Shown here: one piece after another, positions 52,227 to 64,000 of the stretch
Numbering within the stretch: position 1 is the stretch's first letter
Layout of the letters: each line of letters begins with the position of its first letter
Assembly (NCBI GenBank): GCA_013396655.1
Contig: WBMV01000819.1
Coordinates: 124,001 to 188,000, forward strand
Reading direction: 5' to 3'
From: Campylorhamphus procurvoides
Taxonomy: Eukaryota; Chordata; Aves; Passeriformes; Dendrocolaptidae
DNA: 64,000 nucleotides
Notes under the pieces: generated by a model
Databases searched by the model: none
What the model saw: the letters and a program-made list of their open reading frames with translations, nothing else
Told to the model about the DNA's origin: nothing
Made by a program: the position numbers and the translations under genes

Positions 52227-55200
52227 TGAGGAGTAAATTACATCATATTTCCTGATTACTTTTTATAACTTACAATTATTTTACAATATATTTTGCTATA
52301 CCATGTATAAATAGTGCTGCTGTAGTTTTTCCTTATGCTGACAAGACTCCTTTCTCTTGTCTATTTATTGTAGCAGAGACTAGTGCATGGCACTGGGTGT
52401 CATAAAAACTTTACAGTTCTAAAAATGAACATTACAGGCAGCTAATTTAGGACGGAAAATAAGTCAGCAGTCAAATCCTTCAGCTCTTGAACATTTCTCT
52501 GTGAGTGGTAAGAGGGGTTATGCAGGTGGGTAGCACTGGTTAAACCAGATAATATGAAAGGTTCAGCTACATGTGAGGGTAAATCACCAGGATATGGTTA
52601 TAAAGCTCAAGAAAAGGGCACTCTTGAAGGAAGTCATAGGAGGATTGCTAAAGCAGTTCAGTACAGGGGAAAAAGGTTTACAGATCAATGTATGTCTCTT
52701 TAAGTTCACAGAGGATGAGTCTGGAGTGACTGATGGGCTAATATCGACTGATTGAAACTGCCTACATTTCACATTTACTGCAAAGAGTGACGCTTCCAAT
52801 GCAATATGACCAGTCTGGCAGCTTTCCATCCCTCAGAAAACAAAAAAGTCTTCTGAATGAAGAAGGAATACTTTGTTCTATTATATAATTTTCTCATATT
52901 GATTTTTTTCCCCTTTAAGACATTGTGCTCTGGCCATCTGGCTGCCTTGCATTTTCTGTGGATCCGTTATTGAAGCAAACAAGATAGACTGTTGTAAAGA
53001 CCAGTATTATTTAGCACATTATTGAATCTCAAATACATTCATACTTGAATTTTTCACTCTTCTGATAAGCCTTGTGAGAAAGAAAAAGGGAGAGAAGTTA
53101 TTGCATGTGAATTTATCAGTGTTTGTTTACTGTGAGTGGAACTTTCAAAATTTTACAGATGAGAGCCTGAGTCACTGAGTTTCTTTTCAAAAAATTATCT
53201 CACACTAATTCATCTCAACTAGATTGCCAAAACTACACAAAAGAATATTTAAGCACCTATTCTGCTGGTTCTGGGACCACTTATCTAAAGAAAGAAATAG
53301 CTCCTACTTTGAGAAGGATCTAGGTATAGTATGTACCTTATAAACTTATAATACTAAACTTATAGTCACATATCTACTAATGAAACATGTTGGAATGATT
53401 CACATAAGAGGTGACAAAGTGTTGTCACAATCCTTTTGGAACAGGCAGATTGTTCAGAAAGGAATAGGATGTGTCTCTATGTCAAAATTGATATCACCTG
53501 CTCCAAATGATTTCCCACCTGGATGCAAGTGATCTTGAATGCACATGGATTTTCTAATAAGTAAAGCAAATAACAGCATCTTCTATACATCACATGGGGG
53601 TCATATATCACTAATTGTCACTAAAGTGCTGGGTGAGCAGCTCATTGCACACAAATATATAACATATAGGGTGGAAAAATATCCTGAATTATTAATCTGA
53701 ATGTCATGAAAGCCACGGGACTTTTCTGCTAATACTGCAAAATGTTTGAAAACTTTCAGAATCCTAAAGAATAAAGCCTTGAACTTGATCCAAGATGAGA
53801 GGAGAGCATTCTACATCAGACATTATTTTGTAATGAGACATGTTTATTTGTGATGAAATATGAGTTCGAAATTGAATGATCACTTATTATATCTGATTAA
53901 CTATGCATGAAAACAGAGCTCAGTGTCACAAGATACACGTGAGACTTCACAAGTGGACTTGTAAATCCTAGTAGTTGCCATACCAAGCCACTTTGGCCCA
54001 AATTCCAGGTGACCTGCAGTCTATCACAAGGGAAATTTAAGGCCAGTGATGGTGCCAGTTGCTGACACCAACATGCCCACAGTACCTAATATTGATTTCT
54101 TTGCATTCCCCTCATGTAGTTCAGATTTTTCAGTTCTGGTGAGCTCACTGCCTTTCAGCTGCCATGGCTCTCTCCGGTTCCATGCCCCAAACCTTGCAGG
54201 GGTGATGCTTGACCCAGTTATTCACACACCAAACATAGCCAGAACCTAAAGAAATGCAAACTTTGAGCACAGCAGAAGGCGGCAGAAAAAAACTGCTAAA
54301 AATGCCTTAATTCTGTGGTACAGTTTGATGACAAAGCATATATGCTTAAGAGGGAGATGCATGTCTGGGTCTCCCTCAGAGAGAAGAGACACCCGACGCT
54401 GCCAAAGACCAGGGAGTTTCCTGAAGGCTTTCAGAGAGAACATTCCACATGAGGGAAGAGTAGGATGTATCTCCGTGTTTTATGCCCACCTCTTACTCAC
54501 TTAGATCCACGATAATAAGGTTATGAAAATAATTAATTAAAAGTGTATTAGTGACCTGCAATTACATGAGCTGTATTGCAAGTTAACTTTAAGAGTAACT
54601 TAATTTAGGCTTTCTTATAATGCATACTAACCCAAAAATTTGTAAAGCTGAGAGTTACTGTCCAGTGGGAACTCACTGCTGTATGTCTTTAAAATAAAAA
54701 AATCTTAAACATAAATGGTGTTTGGAGTCCATAGTTTATGCTGTCCAACTTTCTGAAGAACTACCCATACAGGCATCTTGCTTACCCAGGGTCTGTAAAT
54801 TAGTCTCCAAGCTGCTTTTAGGCTGATTTCATAATTAAGAAGATCTATGGTACTTGAAAATTTTAAGCACCTTTTTATTATATTGCATTAGTAGGACAAA
54901 AGTCTTTCTTATTAATTATTAGAGCTGTATGAAAGCAGGCCAGAGACACTGGGATTTCAATCTGGTTCTGTCGAAACTTTTACTCTTCTCACAAACAAAA
55001 TGCCTAACAGAATTAGGGAAATAAATGGCAAATGCAATTTATTTAAATGAAAAATTATTCCATTTAAAGGATTGCAACCTCTAGGTCAAGTTCTGGCCAC
55101 CTTTAACCATCTGAAATTGCAAAGTTTGTCTTAAATCTACAGTCCAATATTAGCTTCTGCTAAATGTTTTTCTTGTGAGCTGTATGGGTCTGTCATCAAC

Positions 55201-58200
55201 ATGTAACAATCACAAAAGAAAATGGTCTTTAAAAAGCCATTTAAAATAGCCGCCTTCTACATACTTGGATTCCCCCTTTGCCAAGTTTTGCTTAGTGAGA
55301 GGAGCTGGCTACAAAAGGATTACTCTGTCCTTTGTATCTTCTTGGAAAGCTGTATCATCACCTATCCTACCACGTCTGTTGGTAAAAACTAAGAGTCACT
55401 CAAATTTGGACCGGTTAACATACTGTATTCACATGGAGGAACAGAGGACAATTTTAAGGACAGAAGGGCTGGCAAGTCTGTTCAGAATCTTACATCTTTA
55501 CTAAAGAGGTTCCAAGCAGATGCATGTTCCTTCTCTTTCTGAAAGCATTTGAATTCAGGTGTACCTGTGTTTCTAGCTACAAAAAGCTACAAAAGACAGG
55601 AGCAGTGTACACTTAAGAACTGGCAAGATCTCAGCATGACTAATTGGTCAGTTGTTCTGAAGACTGCTGAGATGACCAAGCTGGTCATAACTGAGAAATG
55701 TAATTCTAATTTTTCAGAGTCAGAAAAGAGAAGAAAGTTTTTGAGCTTCTGAGCTGAATTACAGTCCTGACCTGTGTGCAGCTGACTGTGAGGTGTGTTG
55801 GCTTCGCCATATGTAAGTAACTTCTGCCAGAGATTTGGTGACCAGCAACTGCAAGTTGGTAAAACCATAGGGGGGCACAACTGTTTGACCATGTGTCTCA
55901 GAGTTCTTGGTCTGTTTTCTATCAAAGGAATAAGTTTATCATACCTGAAAGAAATACCTTTATAGTGCGTTTCCCCACAATCAACAAAACTCTTTAATGT
56001 TGAAATTAAAGAAAACTGATAAAGTGGTTGATAATTCCAACTGAGTTATGAATAAATCTAGTAATTGTGCTGCTCTTTTGACTAAAATAGAGATGAAATA
56101 CAGCCAGCCTGGCTAATTATTTGTGCAGATATAACAGGAAGAGTTACTTTTCAACAATTTTTATTCTAGGAAAATATGCTTATCAGAAAAATATCAGGTT
56201 TGTATTTTTTGAGACATACAAGTTATCAGAAGAGTCTTCAACTGCCTATTCTAAGTTAAGGCACCTACTCCCTTCAATGTATTAAAGAAAAGTCAGAGCA
56301 GGTACCCAAAGAGCTGTACCTACAGAGGCCCCATTTGAACTGATGAGGAGCTAATAAAGATGTTGAACTATTTTCATATGCAAATTATGATGAGAACCCA
56401 CCTAACACCGAACCACAAATCTGGGAACACAGGCACAATGAGCAATTTGCCTCTTCATGCTAAATTTATCCAGTGTTTGGACCCCAGACAGAGGGATCAG
56501 GCAATTCCAAAGGAGGACCAAGAAAGCTTAGCTGGAAGGGATTAAGTAGCATTTTCTGGCTGCATCTTCATTTTGTCTCAGAAGACAAAGAGCTAAAGAC
56601 AAAAGATCCTGTCTACCTGAAAACTTCTTGGCTGGAGATTGCTTGCATTTACTGTGCAATTTTAATTTGAAAAATGAAATAGAGGGAAGTGCCTGGATAC
56701 ATTTTGGGGCTTCTATTAATTCCTGTTGGAGTCTTCTCAGGGAACATGTTCTTCTCAACAAATTAGGCATTGAATATGTAGTACATAACTTTTTTAATAT
56801 GGTCTTCCTATGCACAATCTATCCCCATCCCCAGAAAGTTTACATTGGCAGCACATTAGAACTTGAAAAAAGAATGTGGAATTCCACCATACCAGAGAGT
56901 TTTGTTCATTATCTGTAGCTTCCTGTAGCCAGTGGATCCTCACAGACCATGGAAACTAAGCAAGTCAGTCATGAATGCAATGGCCTTTGCATTCATTAAG
57001 ATCATCACTGCCCTGCAGAGGGGCTTTCACTTCTAGCCAATCCTTTCCATCTGCTTAGCAATCTGATTCTCTGTAAACTTGGGCAATCTATGAGATGTCC
57101 ATTATTCACAAACATACAGTTGGTTTGGGCCATGTTAATTTCTGAATGTTGTTATTCCACCTGTGAAATGATCCAGAGCACAATCCTCCGGTGTGGCTGG
57201 CATGAGAACACATACACAGCCTGTTGTGCTTACATGGCTTCTGGTCACAAACATTTCCAGCACTGACACCAAGGTAATAGAAAAACCTGACACTATTGCT
57301 GTTTTTCTAGGAAGAGGGAGAGCCAGAGCACTTTAATTACAGTATGAGTGCTTAGTCACTTCTGCCCTATGGGACTGTTACAGTACTTCAAAATTGCTCC
57401 TTTCCTTCCACTGTTCATTACTGCATGAGTTTTTCTAAAGGCTAGTGTTTACACCTTCCTAGCATAGCTTGAAGGCCACACAAAAAAAAACCTGTTAGAA
57501 GTTACAATCTGCAGTATATTTATCTTATATAAACCATGACTTCCTCCTTGCCAAATTACCACATCATCTTATTTGTGTCCTGCCTAGCGGGAGCATCTTG
57601 AGTTCTTTATTAGGTAAGGATTAACCACTCCCTCTGCATTGCTCATTCTCATTTCTCAGCAAGTGAGGAGCACACTTTTTCACCATCCCCTGAGTTATGT
57701 GCCTTGGTTTTGCCTGTACTCTTTGGCCGGGACAGTAACATCTTCTTTGCAACTTTAGTGTATGTTAAGCTGCCATAAAAATAAATTCATGTGTAAATGA
57801 ATTCAGGGCAATTTTTCCCCTGAGAAAAAGATATTCTGGGGAATATCAGCACTGTAGAAAGCTAAGTGCAAGTTAAAATCTTGGTTTATTACTCAGTGGT
57901 AGATTAAAAATGTGTGTCTTACTATAAGCTGTCTGTTTTCATGCTGCTCATTCCTTTGTCCCCCCTCTGTGTGAAACCATCTGTTGTGTTAACTGAACTA
58001 CCTGGGAAAGGAGCACAGCATGTACAGACACTAATCTGTACTCTGAAACTTCTATTTTTTTCCAAGTTTTTTCATCAGATTAGTCCCTGGGTTTATTCAC
58101 AGGACGTCCCTACAAGCAATTGTACTGGCAATAGCAAGGATGGGAATGCAGGAGGATTCTGGGATGCAAACACAGGGCAGAGTTGGTGTGTTGGCCTTGG

Positions 58201-61200
58201 CTGGGACAGAGTTAAGAAATGAGGAGCAGCCAAGGCAAAAGTAGAATAGTATCAGTGCTAAGTGTAGACCTTAATTTTCAGGAAAAAGACATTGCAGTGA
58301 AATACGTGCAGCCTATGGAATTTCAACCATACCAGGGGCTTTCATGGTGAAATTGAGTTTATAGGATCTATTGACTTTTTTTTTCCCTTCCTCATCTCAA
58401 ACATCATTCAGGATAATAAAATGATTAATTTTTCAAGACACCAGCAGTCTTCTCTCACAATACATTCAATTTAAAAGCCTTGCTCATAGATCTGCTGTGA
58501 TATGATACATCAATGCTGGCAAAAATATAAAAATGATGCCATCTGTTGTTGGACTGGGTACAGGCATCAGTTTCCTTAACTGGGCAACCAATCTGAATTG
58601 TTCATAGCAGAAGCAAGCAGGGTATCCCAAACATTCACATCCTGGATTGGCAATCACTGATCCAATAGTTACTCAAATATCACTCAATGACTTAAAACAT
58701 CTGATAATCACAAGTTAGACAAATAACTTTCACCCTCTTTGACATTCCAACCCCAAAATTAAATGTGAGTTTTCATCCAGCAACTGAAAATCAGCCTGAA
58801 GGCTTTATGATCTTAGAGAATAATACATGGCAATAATACATATGAATGAACTATTTTACATCTGTTCTATTCCTATAAATCAAATTGTAATTTAGTTTTC
58901 CATATCTCTTTCCTGCTATTGCTTTAAAGCAGTCCATTCCTGTGAAATAAAGGTGAAAGCATAAATACCATGATGTAACATCAATTGTTAAAGCTTTAAT
59001 AAAAATTCAGTGAGCCTGTAAAAAGGTCATGTTTGAAATCAATGACAATATCCCACATTTCTTGTGCCATGCCGTTTCAAAATTAATGAGAAATAACGAT
59101 GTATTGCATGTAAAAATATTACTATAATCACTGTGATGTTTATTTTGCACATACATTCAAATAATTTCAACTCTTTTGACTTAAGAAACTAGACAAAACC
59201 TAAAGTATTGCCAGTTGTTCTAATTAGGACAAAGAGTGCTTATGCCCTTTTTGTAGCTTCATTTGTTTTATTCAAAAGTAGCCTGGCATTATTCTTGCCT
59301 GTGTTCTTCCTGAACACTGAAAGAACTGAGTAAGAATATTTATCCCAAGCTCATTATTTTATGCTATGTCAGCTATGCCTGCATCCAAAACTCATTCTCT
59401 TGACTATTTTTAGGGTAAAATCCTGGTCTCCATGTTAATCTCCAGCTTTGCCTCAGGCTGTCAAGTTTCATACCATGAACAGAAGGTGTATTTGGCTTCT
59501 TACTCTCAGTCCCCATTAGCAGCTTTGGCATCTCCTGCCTCTACTGTGGCATCTCTGCCCATATGTGGTGTGTGCAAACCCCAACGCAGGAAAACCTGTG
59601 GCACTGTGTTGCAGCCAGTGAGGAGCATCCCAGTGCAGCCCAAGCTCAAGATGTCCTCCTGCCTGTCCCCCAAAGACAGCTTTTACTGATTTAACTTGCT
59701 ATTGGAAAGGTTACAGAACACTGTTCACTTGAAAGAGGTGGAAAGTGTACTTCATACAGTTGCTGAGATGCAAAGGACATGAGAGCCTTGATTAGTGTAA
59801 GGAATATAATGAAAAGGAGCAGAGTTGTGTGATCACCACATCTTGAGGATCATACTGGGATGATCTTTTCACTTCTATCAGCAGAGAGAAAAATACTGAA
59901 AGAGTTACTAAAGTGGAATAGAGTAAATATCCTACAACACCCCCACCCCCCAAACCTTAAATTAACCTGTGCAAATAACATTGAACTGAATGCTTTAGCT
60001 TCCATTTGTCTCTCACTTAAATGAGATTGACTATAAGCAGCTCCTCTATACAGTGAAAGTACCAGTTATTGGCAAATTTGTGCAAAACCATCTCTAAATG
60101 ACACTCTGCATTCAAAACTTTTAAAGGAGAAGCAAATGTTTCTCTGTTGGGCATGCTGTCTTGTAAAGGGGAAGACATCCATTCAAATGCCTGTTCAGAA
60201 TCTGGCAATTGGCACATTTGATCTCTTTGTAGCTTCCAGCCAGGATTGGCATCTGCCAGTTGTGTGGAATATGCTGGGATGGGTTTCCTGCTGTCTCATC
60301 TGTTGGGTCTTCCCAGCTATGCATGAAACACCTGCACTTGGGAGTTCTTGCAGCCTGAAAATTTCTATTTCAGTTAGCATTTTATTTATGTATATATATA
60401 TTTTAATATGTTAAACAGCTTTAGCAGAAAAAGCTGTAAAAGGGCCATAAAATGGTTAACCACAACTGCACAACTAATTGGCTCTGTCAGACTTGTAACT
60501 GGTGAGCCACATCCAGCCTCATGTCAAGGGCCTCAGAAAGCTGAGAAAATGCTGCAGCTGGGCTTGCTGTGACAGAGGTGATGCTGCTCAGGTGTCCTTC
60601 CATCCCACCAGGAGGAGCAGCACAGTGAGGATGAGCAGGGCTCCAGCCTTCAAATGCATCTCCTTGGGGACGGCATTTTGGGTGAATCCTTGTAGTAGCT
60701 CCAAAGTGTCTCTTTTGGAGCAAAGAGAGGTGGGTTTCATCACCTTCCCCCAAATAATTTGATTTCAAGTGATCTGCTTCATGGCTCCCTGAAAATCCCA
60801 ATCCTAGCTTCCTATTTAAATTCTTGAAAATAAATACTCGAGTCAGTGTTTTTCATTTGCTTTTAAATTCTGTCTGATGTTTTGCTTGAGTTAATGTACA
60901 GAAAAGGAAGGAGGTCCATATTGGGAGCTGAAAAGACAGTCATGCCCGTCACAGGATGTAATGCTGAAATACAAGGAGAGTGGTCTGACTTCAATCAAAG
61001 ACATTTTAATTATTTAGTCTGTTTAATCTATTATTGAAAAACTCTCATAATGCAGCTATAGAAAACGTTCCTATACTGCACTGATCTTTTATTTTTCTGG
61101 CATTGTATCAGAGGTTTCCAATATTCTTAATTAATCATGGCTAGGTTATCTGTCCTATAAAATTAACAATATATGAAGCTTCAATATTTCATTCCATCTC

Positions 61201-62609
61201 AGTAGGAATGGCCTACTAGAGCCAGTGAGTTGTTCAAAATGGGTTAAGGTACAAAACCCAAATAATTAAACAGTGATTTATTTTTAAAAGCAGATGATCA
61301 TTCTAAGATTTCTTCAGCACCTTTTACAATTAGAATATTAGTATGCATATTTAAAGTTTTATTTAAAGCTTAATCCTTCCTAACACGCTTCTCATGAAGA
61401 AAAAACTTAAAAATCTATATTTACTGATTGCGATTACTTACATTCTTTAAGGATTTGGAGGCCTAAAACTCCAACAAGGTTATTGGAAAAGGTGATCCTT
61501 TAAATTCCAGCAAGAATATCTTTTCATTCAGTCAAGGTCACTTATCAATCAAATGAATGTCATTTCATAAACACCCCTGAACAACTGTGTTCTATTATCT
61601 AAATGGGAAGGAGAGGTGTTAATGGGTGTCTAAGGGATGAAATCAATTTAGCTTGGAGGCACTCAGCTGTTGGAACAGTTGTGAACACGTCTGGCTGCTA
61701 ATATATGCTGATTAGTATTAATATCATTCGATGTCTGAAATGCGACTGGCATGACATTTCTAAACCAATGAATGGTGATTACAACTCTGTTTTCTTTATC
61801 CTCTCACTTGAGTAATCGCTTGGGGCTCTGTGGACTGTCGGGTTTGCAGCACACAGAGCCCTGAGTCTGAAGATTTGTACCCACAGGCAACCTCTCCTCA
61901 GTGAACCCATTGGAAAAGGAGAATAAAGAGCATTTCACCTGTTATCTACCAGCAGCAAAGGATCCTACACAGCTCACTGAGGAAGGAAGGACCTGCACTA
62001 AGAAACCAGAAACACAAGTTTATCACAGTACGCTTGATGCTTATGCTGACAATTTATACTTAATGAGTCCATGCTGGCAAAAGAAAGTGCAGTTTTTAAG
62101 TGCTGAATTACAGAATAAACTTTCTTTCCCTTTGTGATTTCCCTCCCTCCCTAAAATGATGTCAAAGTGATCAAAAAGTTTATTACCAGAGGGGAAACAG
62201 CATCAATTAAAGTTATGAAAAAAAAACACAAAGACAAATCAAATAGTTGATTTTGCAAATTAATAATTTTTCTACTGTGACACTTGAATAAGAGAATGCA
62301 GAGGGGTCAGGAAAAGTCAGGGGTGCCCAAACTCTCTGCACCATCCTATGTCACAAATACTCCAGTGAAGGCAGCTTTGTAACAGAAGTAAACTTGCACT
62401 GCCTATCTTAGAGAAGGAATCTCTTCCAAAAAAGGCTATTCAGATGAAGAGATAATTAAATCAGCTCCCAGAAAACTCCCTGCTTTGATTTAAAAGTGTT
62501 CAGTGATTTCTGAGAGAATGGGCAACAAAAAAAACCCAGAACTTGAAGGGGGAGAAGGGGGTGAAAGGAAAATATTAAGGCATTATCAAAACAGGAAAAG
62601 TTCTTTACT

Positions 62610-62638
62610 AAAACAAACCAAACCAAACCAAAACAAAG
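62610..62638. repeat. (AACCA)n simple repeat
   Basis: Short A/C-only tandem repeat with AACCA/AACAA units. Confidence 0.85.
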
Positions 62639-63510
62639 AGTTATGGAGAAAACTGGAAACAGAAGACAAGCTTTTAAGATCCTATGAAGAAGATGGGATC
62701 CTGGGAGAAGACAGTTACTGAGATGTCTTTATCCATCAAGGTAAGTGTTCTAAGTCTGGGTCATAGGGTAACAGATAGCTGAACTGATGAATATTACAGA
62801 TAATTCAATTTTTATACCTAGGTTCTTTACATGTGAAAATAACTAAATGCACATTCTTTGTGTGCAAGAGGAAACAATTTTGAAAATCTAAATCTTCATA
62901 AGAATTGTTCTAAAGCTTTCTATTTTACATAATCTGCACCATATAGCTAAATTTGAAATACACTCATTATTAGACTTTATTCTTAAGGAAAAAAAAAAAG
63001 GACAAATTGAAACAATTAAAAATTTCAGTGTTCTGTGATATTCTAAATGCAACTCCAAGATTTGTCTTTTGTGTCAGCCAAGGTCAAGCTGGGAAACCTG
63101 ATCAGATGCCTCAAAAAATAAATTGTTAAGCACCAGTTCCAAGCACTCTTGTTCTCCTCCACCCCACACATGAATGAGAAAAAGTAAATCTTTCTGTGGT
63201 GCTGGAATGCCACTGGGGAACATCTAGAGCAATACCATCCATCTCTTCCCCTTGGATGAAATACATTTTCTCTCCTGCCTGCTTGTCACACAGGGGAGAA
63301 CAGTCAATTTGGGGAGAAAAAATGACATGGGGCATAAATAAAAATTATTTCCAACATATCTGTGTAAACAAACAAGATCTCTGTTAATTGCTGGGAATAA
63401 ATCCTCAAAATGTATAGAGGAACACCAGGAAAAATTGCAGTTGGGTTCTCCTGGGGATAATCTTCCCTTCTATATTTCTAACTTGGGGGATTTTTGGTGC
63501 ATTTTTCACT

Positions 63511-63548
63511 GTTTTTGTTTGTTTGGGTTTTTTGGTTTGGTTTTTTTA
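63511..63548. repeat. T/G-only low-complexity patch (TTTGG type)
   Basis: About 38 bases of T and G with TTTG and TTTGG units. It is the complement in type of the A/C patch 380 bases to its right. Confidence 0.85.
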
Positions 63549-63929
63549 ATCAGATTAAGGTAATTTGCACAGTCTTTGCATCTTAGAAGTTTTTAATCAA
63601 TCCAGCCATTTCATACATGTATTCATAATGACACGATCACAGGCTTGTTACTGACACAAAACCACAGGTTAAACAAGACTGAAGAATGTGGATTTAATTG
63701 GTAAATAATTATAGCCACTGTTTATTTTTGCATAGTGTAATCCAGATTACATAAATGTTCAAAATTAGTTTAAATGCAATACAGTTAAGATAAAGATTTG
63801 AGGTAATAGTGTAGGTAATTCAGTTTCAGTTCATGTTCCATAAAAGTAATTATTCCTTTATTGTCACTGTTTGTACAGTAAAACTATAGTGGTTGTGAAA
63901 GAAATAGAAAACAAAAGACAGGAGAAGAT

Positions 63930-63990
63930 AAAAAAAACCCCGAAACCAAAACCAACCAACCAAACAAACAAAAAAACCAAAACCCCAAAG
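63930..63990. repeat. A/C-only low-complexity patch (CCAAA/CAAA type)
   Basis: About 60 bases nearly free of G and T, with CCAA, CAAA and AACCCC units. Confidence 0.85.
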
Positions 63991-64000
63991 AAAATAAATC

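Larger units (their letters stand above)
52227..64000. other. Intergenic sequence to the right edge, no gene found
   Basis: About 11.8 kb of mainly AT-rich DNA. Open frames reach 112 codons (55587-55925, minus) and none is recognisable. More GC-balanced patches are at 59.4-59.7 kb and 60.5-60.8 kb. A short match to the start of an avian endogenous retroviral LTR at about 58190-58216 is too short to annotate as an element. A/C- and T/G-rich simple repeats near the right end are listed separately. In human the next gene in this direction would be FBXL17; no exon of it is seen. Confidence 0.55.

Noticed and set aside
60487..60801. Opposed frames of 86 and 104 codons in a GC-balanced patch
   Set aside because: No recognisable domain, and no splice or promoter evidence; I could not tie it to a repeat either.
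1..64000. Prokaryotic-style systems, CRISPR arrays, operons, tRNA or rRNA genes
   Set aside because: None seen; the exon-intron structure and CR1 elements show vertebrate nuclear DNA. tRNA or small RNA genes could be missed without a covariance-model scan.

Overview
This window is vertebrate nuclear DNA, almost certainly from a bird. It is AT-rich, with split exons, long introns and decayed LINEs of the CR1 family, including one copy that keeps the 8-base tail repeat (ATTCTATG type) typical of avian CR1. Nothing in it looks bacterial, viral or plasmid-borne. Nearly all open reading frames over 60 codons are chance or low-complexity frames.

The only recognisable host gene is FER, a non-receptor tyrosine kinase, on the minus strand. 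Three coding exons are present: 12300-12094 (start codon, residues 1-69), 8418-8245 (residues 70-127) and 5993-5894 (residues 128-160 plus one base). Together they encode the first part of the F-BAR membrane-binding domain. The rest of the F-BAR, the SH2 domain and the kinase domain must lie to the left of base 1. All three exons have clean AG/GT borders and are fully open. A short 5' leader precedes the ATG, so one or more noncoding first exons lie at higher coordinates.

About 15 kb upstream of the start codon, at 27.1-28.7 kb, the composition changes sharply. There is a CpG-rich block, then a GC-rich minisatellite with a GGTACC core, then a 733-base assembly gap, then about 440 bases of almost pure purine. 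This is the best candidate for the FER promoter and first exon, part of which probably sits in the gap. It is also the most unusual sequence in the window.

From about 28.7 kb to the right end I see no convincing host gene. It looks like the intergenic region upstream of FER; in human the next gene in that direction is FBXL17, head to head with FER. It contains CR1 copies (two adjacent fragments on the minus strand at 38.3-39.7 kb and a longer, internally deleted one on the plus strand at 50.7-52.2 kb), simple repeats and small palindromes. A further CR1 fragment forms the left edge of the window inside a FER intron.

I looked for a new biological system and did not find one. The items worth checking are the promoter-region minisatellite, gap and purine tract, a possible poison exon in a FER intron, the reverse-transcriptase-core deletion in one CR1, and a few unexplained blocks.
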